From: Caprimulgus europaeus
Taxonomy: Eukaryota > Chordata > Aves > Caprimulgiformes > Caprimulgidae
Length of the DNA stretch: 64,000 bases
Reading direction: 5' to 3'
NCBI GenBank assembly: GCA_907165065.1
Contig: OU015527.1
Span: 19,605,686 to 19,669,685 of the forward strand
Position 1 is the stretch's first letter; every line of letters begins with the position of its first letter. A program made the translations under genes and the position numbers. Below the pieces are notes generated by a model. It did not search any database. It had not been told where the DNA came from and saw only the letters and a program-made list of their open reading frames with translations. Shown piece by piece: positions 46,932 to 59,400 of the stretch.

Positions 46932-49089
46932 TAGCACCTGTTTATTCTGCTTTACCTTATTGCTTATCATTTCAATTGACCAGTTTTCACAGTCTTCTTT
47001 TCCAGTGATTTGGAAACTATGATGATCAAAGCCATAAATCAGTCCATAAACTTGACTGATACTGTATATTTTTACATGTTTATCTACATATAAATACCTA
47101 TGATTTTATTTTAAAATTGTGTAGAAAAGAAAACATTCACTCTGATATCTGTAAATTTATGGTGAAAATTCTTGTGCAGATACTAATGTTTGCACTCAAC
47201 CTAAACTGATAAAGGCAATCATACTTAATTTCAATGTTTTATTTAAAAAACATTGTAGATATAAAAAGAAAAAATGAAAGAAACTAACACACATACTTAT
47301 ATGAAGTGCTATAGTTTAAAATGTTTTAAAACAAAATAACTTTGTATCTTTAAATCTTTTGAATTACACAGGGAATTAAATCACATACAGCACTCTGTCC
47401 CTGATTCTGGTTTTGTGCATGTGAGGGGTTGGCAATTCTCTACACAGGTTTGTAGAAATGCATGAATAAAAGGAGGAAAGATTTACAGCTTTCTGAATTT
47501 TAGAACAAATGCCATCTGGACTAATTTGTGAATCCAGCAGCACTGCTTAATTTGAGCTCAATACACAGGGAAAAGTCTGAGTGGGAGTATGGTTATGGAG
47601 GGGAAAGCTATTGACCTGCCACTAATTTGTATGCTTTAGGTGTCCTCTAGTATTTTTTAGGAGATTCTCTTCACAGGGTACAACATGTTTGAATAAGGTG
47701 GTGGAAAATATTTTTTTTAAGGGCATTTATCTCACTGCAAATCCAGACCCAGCTTTAAACAAATAACATGCATCCATTTGACTTTTAGTTTTGGGCACAG
47801 ATTTCAGTATGCATGATGCTATGTGGATTGCATCAGCTGTTGATTGCATTTTTGTGACTATCTTTTGGATCTGTTTGGATGTTGCTACCACCTCTTTAAA
47901 ATTTCACTTTTATACTAACTCTTCTTACTACTGGTTACACCTTAGTCTGACTTTCCCAAACAAAGTATGAAGCCAAACCTTTTCGGTTCCTAAATAATAG
48001 CTGTCCTCTTCCTATCTCTTACCATCTGCTGGTTTTGGACACAATGCAGTATATGACACTTCCAACAGTTTACATGTGCTTCCAATGTCAATCCTGGCCA
48101 TACTAAATTTTTCCTGCATTTCTAGAAATTACCTAATAAAATATCCAATGATAACAAGCCACATACATTTACTAGCTTAATTTTGTATAAATATTTGGTA
48201 ATTTTAAGCTAATTTTTATTCAGATTCTCTGAGAATATTCAGATGAACAGCTTATTGTGACATCAGTTTTGATTGTTCCTGATTTGTAAAATGCAGTGGT
48301 GGCCTAAAGAAGAAAAAGAATATTCTTTAAAAGGAAAACAATCAGAATAATTAAGATTAAAATGTAGATTCTTGTTGATTATTTCTTATACTAGGAATGA
48401 ACCTCAGCTATTTACAAACATAAATCAAGCAAAATGTACCTCATGGTTCTGATTTGGCTTCTTTGCCAACTGGAAAAGAACATACTTCACAGGAGTTACT
48501 AAAACTAGACTTCCATTCAAAATCTAAATTACAGCAATACCCAGAGAATGGGTAATAAATTTAAATTTATGGATCTCAGTATGATCTTATCATTCCTTGT
48601 GCCATATAAAAAAAATGTGTTCTTAATTACAGCAAACAAGCTATTGTAATCAGATGTCACAAACTGCAACTGGGATTTCACTCACATTGCACTATGTATA
48701 ATGACAACAGCAGCTGATCCGAAAAGAAGTATTGGGAGGCTTGTTATGTCTCTGCACACCTAAATATCTTTAAAAATCTCTATTCCACAGTACTTTATTG
48801 CTGTGGAACTTACTGAGTTTACTCTCTGATTCTAATCAGTAATAAAACTTGACAAGGCACCTAGTCAGGCTTTGAGTAACAACAAGCTTCATTACCCACT
48901 TCCTGTGGGAAACCAGCTTTCTTTGACTGAAAATTAAAATGACTTGGTGCAGGACCAGTGTTTAGAGATTACTTGGGGATCCAGAGGTGCACTTTATGAC
49001 TTTACTCAAAATGTATCCATCTACTAAAGTTTCACTTAGCAAATGTCTAGTAATAGAAGTACCTAAGCTCAGTAAATACCTGTTTGTGG
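46932..49089. other. AT-rich DNA, no gene seen
   Basis: No gene or repeat recognised. Confidence 0.5.
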
Positions 49090-49275
49090 TCCTCAGGGCT
49101 ATTCCTCCATGGAGACATGACTTTGTTGAACTTCTGTCTGATGCCTTCTCCAGCCTGATGAGGTTCCTCTGAACAGTAGCATGACAGTCATCCTAATTTC
49201 TTATTGTCTGCAGACTTACTTAGGGAGCACTTTGTCCCATCAGCAAGAACATTAATGAAGATACTGGCAAATATC
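49090..49275 (-). mobile_element. Degraded CR1 internal fragment
   Basis: Reverse-complement CR1 RT-region sequence: GTTGAACTTC, CTCCAGCCTGATGAGGTTCC, CTGCAGACTTAC, GAGCACTTTGTCCCATCAGC and AACATTAATGAAGATACTGG line up in order with the antisense of the CR1 segment that encodes [10 protein letters not shown] and KFADDTK. No 3' tail is present. Confidence 0.7.
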
Positions 49276-49319
49276 ACATATCACAACTTTTACAGAAATC
49301 TGAAAAATGAAAAAAAAAC

Positions 49320-49715
49320 TGCCAGGGTCTGAAGAGCAACAACAGGCTTTACCAGCCCTGCCAGTTCCCTGTGGCCTCCTTCTCCCAGCCCAGGGCCCAG
49401 AATGCCCTCCCAGTGTCGAACTCTGGTTCTGTCAGTCCATGCCCCAGTGCCACTACAGCAGGGCTGGTCTCCAGCTCCCCACAGGCTGCCTAACCATTGG
49501 CCCTGCTGAACTAGTCCTGACCCACAGGCTGATGTCTTGGCACAGCCTTGGCCTGTAACTGCCTCCATGGCTCTGCTCAACTATCACAGGCTGTGTCTGA
49601 ACTGAGTTCTCCTCACTGGGCCTGGCCTTGAGCCCCACCTGTGTGCTGACATCCCATCCATCCCTGTTACTGTGGCCCCTCCCAGCCATCACTGAATCTG
49701 GTCCTAGCCTTGACA
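49320..49715. repeat. GC-richer, weakly repetitive DNA left of the hAT element
   Basis: GC content rises abruptly. The sequence is a patchwork of short CT/TG-rich words (GGCCTGGCCTTGAGCCC, CTGAATCTGGTCCTAGCC) that recur loosely, including TGAATCTGG both here (49692) and right of the element (51770). It joins directly to 51702-51880 if the transposon is removed, so it is older than the insertion. Family unknown. Confidence 0.45.
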
Positions 49716-49723
49716 CTATAGAC

Positions 49724-51693
49724 CAGGGGTCCTCAAACCACAGCCCATAGGCTGGATACGGCCCTCCAGGGTCCTCAATCTGGCCCGCCGGTATTTACAG
49801 AGCTCCCCACCCCCCTCCGCCGGGGGTTAGTGGGGAGAAACCAAGCAGCCGCAGGTGACTTCCTGCCACTTAATCTGCCCTCCGGCCTCTGCAGCCCCCA
49901 AGCACCCGCTGGGACTGGGCTGGAACCAGCGCCTCGTACTCAACCTGCTCCCCTGTGGCGGGCGAGAGGCGTGGGCATCTCCTCTGCCGGGCAGGCTCGG
50001 TCGGCAGCCTCTGGACTGCCAGGTCCAGCCAACTCGGGCGAATCGCCAGAGCCCCGGCATGGGAAAGTTCCTTCAGTCCCTTCTGGCCACCCATTCCAGA
50101 CTGCGTGGCCTGGCTGAGGAGAGGGGCGGTGGCATCAGCGAGGTGTGCGACTCCCCTCTTCCTCCCTCCCTCCCTCCAGCTCCCAGGCAGGACAAGTGAG
50201 CCAGCACCAGGGGGAAGCACCCACCATCAGGTCAAATAAAAGAAAAATTGACTCTGAGTGCAGGGTATTCCAAGAAAAGTGGACTTGTGATTATTCTTTC
50301 ATGGAGTACAAAGAAAGAGCTGTTTGTCTGATGTGCCAGAATTCAGTGTCTGTGTTCAAGGAATACAATTTGCGTCAACACTACGAAACTCAACATAAAG
50401 ATAAATATGATTCTTTGGTCAGAAGAGTGAGAAAAGAGAAAATATTAAGACTGAAACATGGATTGACAACTCAGCAGAATTCTTTTTATGAAGCAAAAGC
50501 AGCTCAATATATCATCACTTCGAGCAAGCTATCAAGTTGCCAAGCTCATAGCGCACTGGCAGAGCGTTCATAGAGGGAGAATTAGTTAAAGAATGCCTCC
50601 TTTCCGTTGCCAAAGAGATGTGTCCAGAGAAGGCGGATTTATTTAGTACAGTGAGTCTTTCAGGGCCTACAATTACACGAAGGATTGAAGAAATGGGGAA
50701 AATTTAAATCTGCAGTTGCAAAACTCCTAAAAAAATCTTTGCTATTTCTCATTGCCACTCGAGGAAAGCAATGATGTTCGTGATTCTGCACAACTTCTAA
50801 TTTTCATTCGTGGGACAAATGATTCTTTCGAAGTCACAGAGGAGCTTGCTGCACTGAAAAGCATCAAAGGAACAACTACAGGAGAGGATATCTATGAGAA
50901 AGTTTGCCAAACTGTGAATGATTTGGAGCTGGACTGGGGTAAACTATTCAGTGTGACAACTGATGGTGCTCCTAGCATGATGGAGTCCATGAAAGGAGTG
51001 GTTGCACACATGAACAAAGAGATGGACAAACGCAACCATTCACATCCAGTAGCCATACATGTTGCAAAGGAGTTTCAAATTAGATTTAAAGAGCTTCGTC
51101 TCCATGACCAGGACATACAGCTTTTCCAGAACCCATTTTCTGTTGACATTGAAACTGTTGATCCGATTTACCAAATGGAATTGGCCGAACTACAGACTTG
51201 TGACTTGCCGAAAGATGCATTCAAATCAAGCAGCTTTACTGATTTCTGTGCATCTCTCCCCTCAGAGACATATCTTAATCTCAGGAACCATGCACTCAAA
51301 ACTGCAACTGTCTTTGGCAGCACCTCTGTCTGTGAGCAGACTTTTTCTTGAATGAAACATCTGAAATCTCCAATCAGATCCAGACTAACTGATGAACACT
51401 TGCATCACTTGCTACGACTACCACTGACAAATATGGAACCTCACACTGACCATCTCATTAGCCAAAAGCCAGCCCATAGTTCACATTGAAATATTATTTG
51501 GTTTTGTTGATTACAATTGTTCTTCATTTTAAATATTGCATTCTTTTTCCTGTTTTTTGTGCACTACTACAAACAAAATATGTGCAGTGTGCATAGGAAT
51601 TTGTTCATTTTTTTTCCAAACTATAGTCCAGCCCCCGACAGTGTCTGAGGAACCATGAACCAGTCCCCTGTTTAAAAAGTTTGAGGACCACTA
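49724..51693 (+). mobile_element. hAT-Charlie-type DNA transposon with TIRs and 8-bp TSD
   Basis: The left terminus CAGGGGTCCTCAAACCA and the complement of the right terminus TAGTGGTCCTCAAACTTT form imperfect terminal inverted repeats of the hAT-Charlie type. The flanking octamers CTATAGAC (49716-49723) and CTATTGAC (51694-51701) agree at 7 of 8 positions, the 8-bp target duplication expected of hAT elements. The element is about 1970 bases, shorter than a full autonomous copy, with a GC-rich 5' region (49800-50220) and a damaged transposase gene on the plus strand. Confidence 0.93.
50145..51489 (+). pseudogene. hAT transposase pseudogene (BED finger, partial RNase H fold, hATC)
   Basis: Three segments in three frames. 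50145-50573 carries a BED-type zinc finger (C61-x2-C64, H79, H84 in CLMCQNS...LRQHYETQH) after a basic stretch NKRKID; the coding start is uncertain. A frameshift near 50565 leads to FIEGELVKECLL, then another near 50700 and a stop before 50752. 50752-51489 holds LPLEESNDVRDSAQL, where family members have LDES with a catalytic Asp (here Glu), and SVTTDGAPSM with the second Asp kept. After AIHVAKEF, about 200 residues expected in the family are missing. The C-terminal hATC dimerisation region (SLPSETYLNLRNHALK, FGSTSVCEQTFS) is broken by TGA at 51349-51351 and continues to the natural end at 51487-51489. It resembles the transposase relatives of GTF2IRD2 and ZBED-like proteins. It is inactive. 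Confidence 0.92.
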
Positions 51694-51701
51694 CTATTGA
51701 C

Positions 51702-51880
51702 TAACTCCCTAGCTTGACCTCACACCTGCTTCATGTCCATGGTACTGCATTATGATCTGGACTCCTGGTTGAATCTGGCCACCACTTCTAGGTCTGTCCT
51801 GCTGACCTTGCTCAGGTCATCACCTTCCTGTCCTCCTGGTGAGCAGCCCCTGTTCTTGTTGCTTCCAGGCAAAAGCATGA
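51702..51880. repeat. GC-richer DNA right of the hAT element
   Basis: Continuation of the 49320-49715 sequence after the target duplication (CTAGCTTGACCTCACACCTG, TTGAATCTGGCCACCACTTC). Family unknown. Confidence 0.4.
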
Positions 51881-52544
51881 ACGAATTTTGCAGGCATTTT
51901 CCTTCCTGACACTGCTAAAACAGGCAAATTTAATCCATATATAATTCATACATAGGTGGATGCTAGAGCACTTTCTGCTGGTGCACTTAGCCTATGGAGA
52001 GATAGATAGATTAACAATTCTATATCTGATTTTAAATGGTCATAACTCATTCGAACCAAACCAAATTACTTCCACCATAAGATTTTTTGAATGAATGCCA
52101 TTCTTGTGTCAGATTTGCACTTGCAAGACTCAGCTCTTTTCAGATGAGTGTTCAAAAATAGGTCATTTTTTTATATTACAAAGACCTTATTGTTTTCCTC
52201 TACTTAGTCTCAGAAATACTCTAAATCTACTTCCTTAGGCTTTTAAAAAGCAATGAAAGGCAAAGGTTAAATGATAAAAAGAAATATTTAGGAAAGGGTT
52301 TAAAGTGGAAATCCATAGGCAACTTCATTTAAAATACTAATTACTACTCTGCTGTACTGAAGGGGGCAAAATCTCCATTTGATTCCAATAAGTTTATCTG
52401 ATGATTCTTTTAACTGGTACTCATCTTCCTTCCTATTTTTTCACCCCAAAAACTTTCCAGAAGTGCTACTGTTAAAAAGATCAGCTGATCAGCTATGGTG
52501 TAACAGCAATTTTACGTCTTTCTGGTGAAAAAGGACATGGAAGA
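51881..52544. other. AT-rich DNA, no gene seen
   Basis: No gene or repeat recognised. Confidence 0.5.
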
Positions 52545-53457
52545 AGCCCTTGACACCTTCTTTGCCTTGATCTCTCCTAGTAAAACTGACCTTTGGAAAT
52601 AGAGGGTTCCTGAGACAGGAAGGAAAGTCTGGAACAAGGAATACTTACCCTCTGTGGAGGAGGAGCAGGATAGAGAATATTTAAAGAAATTGGATATTCT
52701 TAGCTCCATGGAATTTGATGGGGTACATGCAAAATGCTAGGTGAGCTGGTCAGTGTTTTTCTTAGGCCACTCCTAAAATACACAAAAGAAAAGGAGGTTA
52801 CTAGGAATAGTCTGCATGGATTTATAAAGGGAAAATATTCCTTAACCAACCTGATAGACTTCTATGTTGAGATTAACAGCTCAGTCGATGAGGGAGAACA
52901 TTGGATGTTATTTATCTTGACTTTAGCAAGCCTTTCAACACTACCTTGTCTAGCACTCCTATGGACCCATATGTGGAAGTTCCCTAAGTGACACACAGGG
53001 ACATTCCAAAGCAAGTATAACAAAATATCATGGAGATAATAAAGGGCTTTCAGTAACTGACATAGATGTAGAGGCAGAGCGAGCTGGGACATTCAGAATG
53101 GAGAAGAGAAGGCTCAGGGGAATCTTACCAGTGTATGTAAGTAGCTGGTGCAGGGAAGTAAAAACAGAGACAGGCTCTTAGTGGTGCCCAGCAACAAGAC
53201 AAGGGGCAGTAGGTGTGAACTGAAATACAATAAATTATTTTCAAACATAAGAAAAATCTTTTTGCTGTGAGAGTAGTTGGACACTGAACAGTTGAAGCAG
53301 AGAGCTTTACAGAGTTTTCATCCTTGGAGATATTAAAAATCTAACTGGAGATGACCCTAATCTGCCTGTTGTACATGACTCTGCACAAGCAGGGATATTG
53401 GACACGACAATCTCAATAGGCCTCTTCTAGCCTCAAAAATTTTGTGATCCTATGTGA
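52545..53457 (+). mobile_element. Old, internally deleted CR1 LINE
   Basis: Degenerate CR1 on the plus strand: AAGTCTGGAACAAGGAATAC and GAGGAGGAGCAGGATAGAGA (linker), TTCTTAGCTCCATGGAATTT (from the SMGPDGMHP region), GGTGAGCTGG, GGATTTATAAAGGGAAAA (HGFTKGK region), TTTATCTTGACTTTAGCAAG (YLDFSKAFD), AGAAGAGAAGGCTCAGGGGA, AACAAGACAAGGGGCAGTAG and the 3' tail TTTTGTGATCCTATGTG. Segments between the palm and the C-terminus are missing. The left boundary is approximate. Confidence 0.85.
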
Positions 53458-56400
53458 ATTTATGATATATACACCGGCTTATTCCTGTGCACAGAAAACA
53501 ATAAACATGAAAAGTATGTTTAAACTGATTAACAAGCAAGAAAATTTGAAGGATGTAGAATGTAAACTATTTTTGGACTGGATGCCATGATGAATATTTC
53601 ATTCTGTCATTCATTATATATGTAAAAATCCTACAAGTGACTTCATTTTAAGACATTCTGAAACATAGTTGACTTTAAAATATTTTTTCCTGACTAAATT
53701 TGCAATCTGCTATTGTAAATATCTAGCTTGGTGGTTAAACGTTTTGTTTGGTTATTAATTGTAGAAATGCTACATGTTTGTTCCCAAAGACATACACAGC
53801 AATATCAACAGGAGGTTTAAGAACTTTCCTGACCTTCAAGAACTCAGTGAAGACTTCTTGAAACACTTTTTCAAATGGAAAATAACATTCATATTGTCAG
53901 GTGTACACACCTTTGAAAATTTATTGAAAAATTAGGGGTTCTAGTATATTTAAATTCCACACTTTCTGTATCAAAGAAATAAATACTAAATTACTACTAG
54001 AATACTCTGATGCACCTACCTCAAAATAGTTGTGTAAAAAATATTTTTAGGCTGCAAAGTCAAATAAACTGAAGCAAATATATTATTTCCTAATGAAAAA
54101 ATGCTGGTGCAACTTTCATTCTGCCCTTCCACATGAAGGCTGTACTCTGAATGATGTAGAAGTCCCTTAGAAAAAGATGATGCACTGCTGTAACTAATGA
54201 TAGTTTCATAGTGTATATGTGCAAAAGAAAGAAAAGTAAAATTTAGAGTGGGAGAAAAAGTGAGGCTACATAGCAAAACTAGCTTTGACTTATTTGTCTT
54301 TTTTATGTTTAATATAATGAGTTGTTATGTATGTTTATTAGAAGTTATATTTACTGTACACTTACATAATGAAGGAGTTGTGTAAGCATGACAATCCTTT
54401 CCCACATTCATCATCACAGTTTGAATCCAAACCTTCAGCAACAAAGCAGAGTCCTACAACTTTTAGTTTCAATAACTCTATATAATTATGAACTTACGGA
54501 TACAATTATGTGAAGTGTATTTATTTTCTCCTCCTCTCTCAGTAGAATATAATGTAAAAAATAAATATCTATTCAACTGGTAGTAATTTTTCAAAGTCAA
54601 CCATTAGAATTTCATGCTGTGTTAACTATTCCAAATAAGAGGTAGAAAATCATAAAGTATAGCTTGCTGTCAATCAGTACTTATTAAATGTAGCTATGAT
54701 TGGTAAGATCTGCACTGATCTCCACTTATGGGGAAAGCAATGAGATAGAATTGTAAATAATACAGGTTCATAGATTCATTTCATACAATTGAGTTTTTTT
54801 AATTAAAGTGGTCTCAGTGATGATTGCTGGCTGACTAAAGAAGCAACATCCATTGAGAAAAATATTTCCTGAGCATTTTTAAAGGGGGAAGAAAGTGCTT
54901 AAGTCTAGAAGAACCTAATTCTTTGATTCAGAACCTTGAATAGGTAGATGACTGAAAGACATACATTCAGATTGGAAATACATGAAATCTCTTTCATTAT
55001 AAAAATAGACTTACCTGTGATTTAAGCTAATTCCTGGCAAATCTGAAATTACTCTTAGGGGCCTTTAGGAACAAGGCAGTGAGACTTTTGCTAATAACTT
55101 CAGTATGTTTGGGATAAAAATTACAATATCCTTTGAAATTTACAAGGAAATAAGAACCCCATAAGCATATGGGAAAATCCACAAAGGAATACAAACACAA
55201 AGCGTAAGTGAAAGGGGAACCTCTGTATTGACCACTTAAAAATGAAAGAGTGTACAGTGGGCATTGGTAATGCATTGCATTGAGTTACAAAGCTGTATAG
55301 TGTACTTAAATCACTTTGATTTGAAAAAAACTGCAAAGGCAGAGAGGAAAAAAAAAACAAAACAAAACCCCCCAAACAACCAAAAAACAACAACCCATAA
55401 ATAAAGAGTAAAGGAAAGAATTAAATAGATTCTTTGGTAGTCCTATATTTTCAAAGGTCCATGAAGACTTCATTGTAAGGTGTATAGAAGTTAAGATCTT
55501 CAACAGTTTGCTCTGCTGCTCAAATCATAACTGCATTATATTGATCCCTTACAGAGCATCATTTATTGAGCATGAAGAATTTGTTGGTTATACCAGTATT
55601 TTACATAACCCTGTAGGGTGCCATTTCATTGTGTGAAGAACAGGACAGCCATGGATATTAGTGTCATGAATATCTTCTTTACCACACAGCAGAAAAATTT
55701 CATTTTAATGAACTGCAGGTACACGTACATTACATCTAGACAAGATTCTCTTCATTCCAACTACACAGATTCAGAATAAACCATCTTCCCACTGTGGCCT
55801 TTGATGACTGCAAATAATCACTTGTATCCCATCACATTTTTCTGGGAATCCTGTTTTTTTTCCTTCCATATACCTCAGACTGATTTTCTTTTCATAGGAG
55901 CTAGAATTTTCTATCTGATGAGGAATGAATCACTGGCTTAATTATTTGTCAATGACACAGTAAATTAAGATTGGAGAAGGCTGCAGGGTGACCTTGCTTT
56001 CCTTTTGCCCAGCCTCCCACTCATTGCAAAATTTATTTGGAAAAACTGTACTATCTAGTTTCTAACATGGAAAGAAAGTTCAAAACACTAGGCTTTTGAA
56101 ATTGAGAGGTAGCTGTCACATTCTTGGGTCATTAGTTAAACCTGATGCGTAAGAAACACAGGCTCTTTGGATCCTTGTTTGGATCTAAATAAGTTCTTCC
56201 AGCAAGTAAAAACTATGAATTCACATCGCATCTTATCTACTATTTATGGTGATCACCTCCAAGGATGCACATTCCCAGCTGCATGCTACTACTCACTCCA
56301 ACTCAAAAACCAACATAAGTGAGATTATGTCTCCAGAAGCAGTGCTACCAGTAGCTGCATAATCACAATCATCAAAGGGATAACCAGAAAGATAAATTCT

Positions 56401-59400
56401 ACTAAAAAATGAGAGGAAAAGAGAGAAATGGAGCAGTCTGGCTTATAGTGAAGTGGGTAGCAGGAACATATATATTTCCAGGGAGGAATTTCTGAAGGGT
56501 TTGATCATGACGAAATGAACATATGAATGGCTCAGGAAGCCCTCAGATTATTGGGTACTAAAACCATGTGATGGGAGAAGTATCACACTAAACACAGTTT
56601 TTATGTTCTATCCTAAGGCATAAGTGACTGTAAGAGACAGGATGCTTGGCTAGGCAGATTTTTTGTATGAATCAAAAAAGGGCCTTATATTACTGTCTTC
56701 CTACTGCTCACAGATTAGGCTATTATATCTTGGTACTAGAATAGATATAAGGCACTGTTGTAATTTACTTTACATTGCTCAATTTGAATGAAGCAGTGTG
56801 CTCAACTAGTGGTCACTGATGTGGAATCAAATCCTAAAATGAATGAAATTGTAGGGCTGAGTGCTTTTCTTTGTGCAACCTTTACAAAACACAGGCAGTC
56901 ATATTTTTGGCTTTATTCCTAGTGCTGCTACGAATTGTTTGCAAGTGATCAGGGTTCTGGTGAAAAAAATCCCTTGGGGTCAATTCAAGAGAAAAATATC
57001 CAGTTTTAGTCTGTGTTTACATAACTATTTGCAGAATATACCTGCTGTGGAAATGTGTGTTCAAAGCATGTAGCTTTCTTTTCTAGAGGCCTTTTTTAGG
57101 TGTAAAGCACAACAATAAAATAATAGCTACTCAAAGCCAAAAGTAAATGGTCATACATAAATACTATTCTCAACTTTTCCTTTGACTCCTGCTGTGGGCC
57201 AAATTTGATTGTCAGCTGCTCTAATACAAGCCTGAACAAAACTGTCAGGTTTAATATATTTACCATGGGTATATATCCATAGAATACTGCATACACATAG
57301 CACACAGAATTTAACTGGTTATTATAATACAGTAAAATATATACTTTTTTTTCTTCTTAGCAGTATGATCATTAATTAAAGTTAAGACTTTTTCTTGTAC
57401 AACTCAAAGATAACACATTATCCACAAAGAACAGAAAAAATAACTGTGCTTTTTTATTTGACAATCATCTAAGAGGGGGGAAAATAGTTTTAAAGGAGGT
57501 TATTTCATTCCTTGAAAATTCAAAACTGAAGTGACCTTTCATTATTACAAATCAGAATAAGAAGAATAGAAAGGTCAAGTGGCATATCTATAAGGAAAAG
57601 GTCAAAAAGTTGAACTGCTCAGGCCTTTTCTGAAATCTATAACATCTGGCAGACCTCTAAGATTCAAAAAAAGGCAGAGAGACCAGGGTTGGTAATATGT
57701 GTCATTCAAAAGATGGCAGGATATAAAAACTATATAATACACATAATTATGTAAAAATGCTGCAATTTTTAATGTATCTGTACCTTATGCATACCTCCTG
57801 TTCATGTTGTTTATGCATCCCTCAATATTAACATCATGAGGGTGCAAAAGAAAGATGCTGAACTGCAGGGTAAAAGTATTCCACTAGTTGTCTTATTTGT
57901 CTAAGTGAGTGACCAACAGCCCTTGTCAGAGCACTTGATATTCATGCTAGGTAGTAAAAGATATTAGATTTTTTTATTATTTTTTTATTATTAATTTTTT
58001 TCCCAAAAAACAAGGACAAGTTTGTACTCATACTGATTCTCTACAGTGTTGTGTTCTATAATGCACCTGGTATTTTTACATCAGTTAGTTTAGTCTGACA
58101 AATAAGATATATCTAAACATAGTACAAAAAGTGGCAGATATGCCATCTACTGAATGGAAAGCAAGTCTTTACAGTCCAAAGTGCAAAGAGTTACAGAAAT
58201 TTTATCACTATATCTTTAAAAAATTTGGAAGTGCTCCTTTCCTACATTAGATCACAGGGGTTTATGCCAAATTAACCTCTTCTCAAACTCCAAGGATCTG
58301 CTGATAAGTTTTTTAGTTGTTTTATTTGCATTCTAGTAAATACAGGGAAAAAATTTCAAGCTGTCTCTTTGAGCAGCAGACCAAATTAATTCTAAAAGCC
58401 AGTGGCACTGACCAGACAGTTTCATCAAATATGTACTTGGGCTTTTCTAATGTGTCAGGGAAGAAAATTAAGTCTTCAGAGGTGGTGAAGAACATTTCTG
58501 AGGCTCTTATGTTAGAAAAAACTTTTGTCTTCCTTTATAAATAAAAGGTTTACCAATAGAGACTAAAATAAACAAACATCATAAAAAAATAAAGGTAGCA
58601 GATCAAAAAACAATATGTAGACATACAGGTGTATTTCATTATACTTTTCAGTAACTTATTTTAAAGTCACAATGAAGTTAGGTGAACAATGTTGTACATT
58701 TGAATAAAGTCATTTCTTATATACATGACTACAAACATCTTTTCAGTGGTCTCAGTAGATTATTACAGTTAATTCTCTGTGCCTAACTACACAAACAAAA
58801 GGAGAAATGAGTGTACTGTGTGCACATGCTTATAACTAAATTAAAAATTTAAATATACATCATTAATAAAGTAGGTGAAAGTATGTATGGATTATCCTGA
58901 GAAAACCTTAATTGGCAGAATTTACAGTATCAAGCTTAAGAAATGTACTTTTTCAGCCTGCTTCTCCTTACTACTTTGTAATTAAGCAGTCAGATCCTTA
59001 CATTCATCCTGAGCAGCTAGCCTTCAGGCTGGGAGAAATTGGTGATAATTTATTGTCTTTAAAGATTATTTTCTAACAAACAACTTAAAATTTTTCTGTG
59101 AAGTATCAAAACACAGAAGAATAAAGAACAAAAAATGTCCCTCAATTCTTAATTGCTTTCTTGACAGAAACATGCTTACAAAAACATTGTACCTACAAAG
59201 TACTCTTGTATAATAATTACAAAACCACCAACTATTCCCGATCCTTCCTATAGTTTTGTAGGCTATATGACTGTGGGTTTCTTTTGATTAATGTGTAGGA
59301 ACAAAAATTATGTACTATAGCATTATTTTTATTAGCATTTTGGTCAGGCTATGCACATAAAGCAGCATTTTTTGTTCATTCAGTGTTGCCAAGGTTTGAT

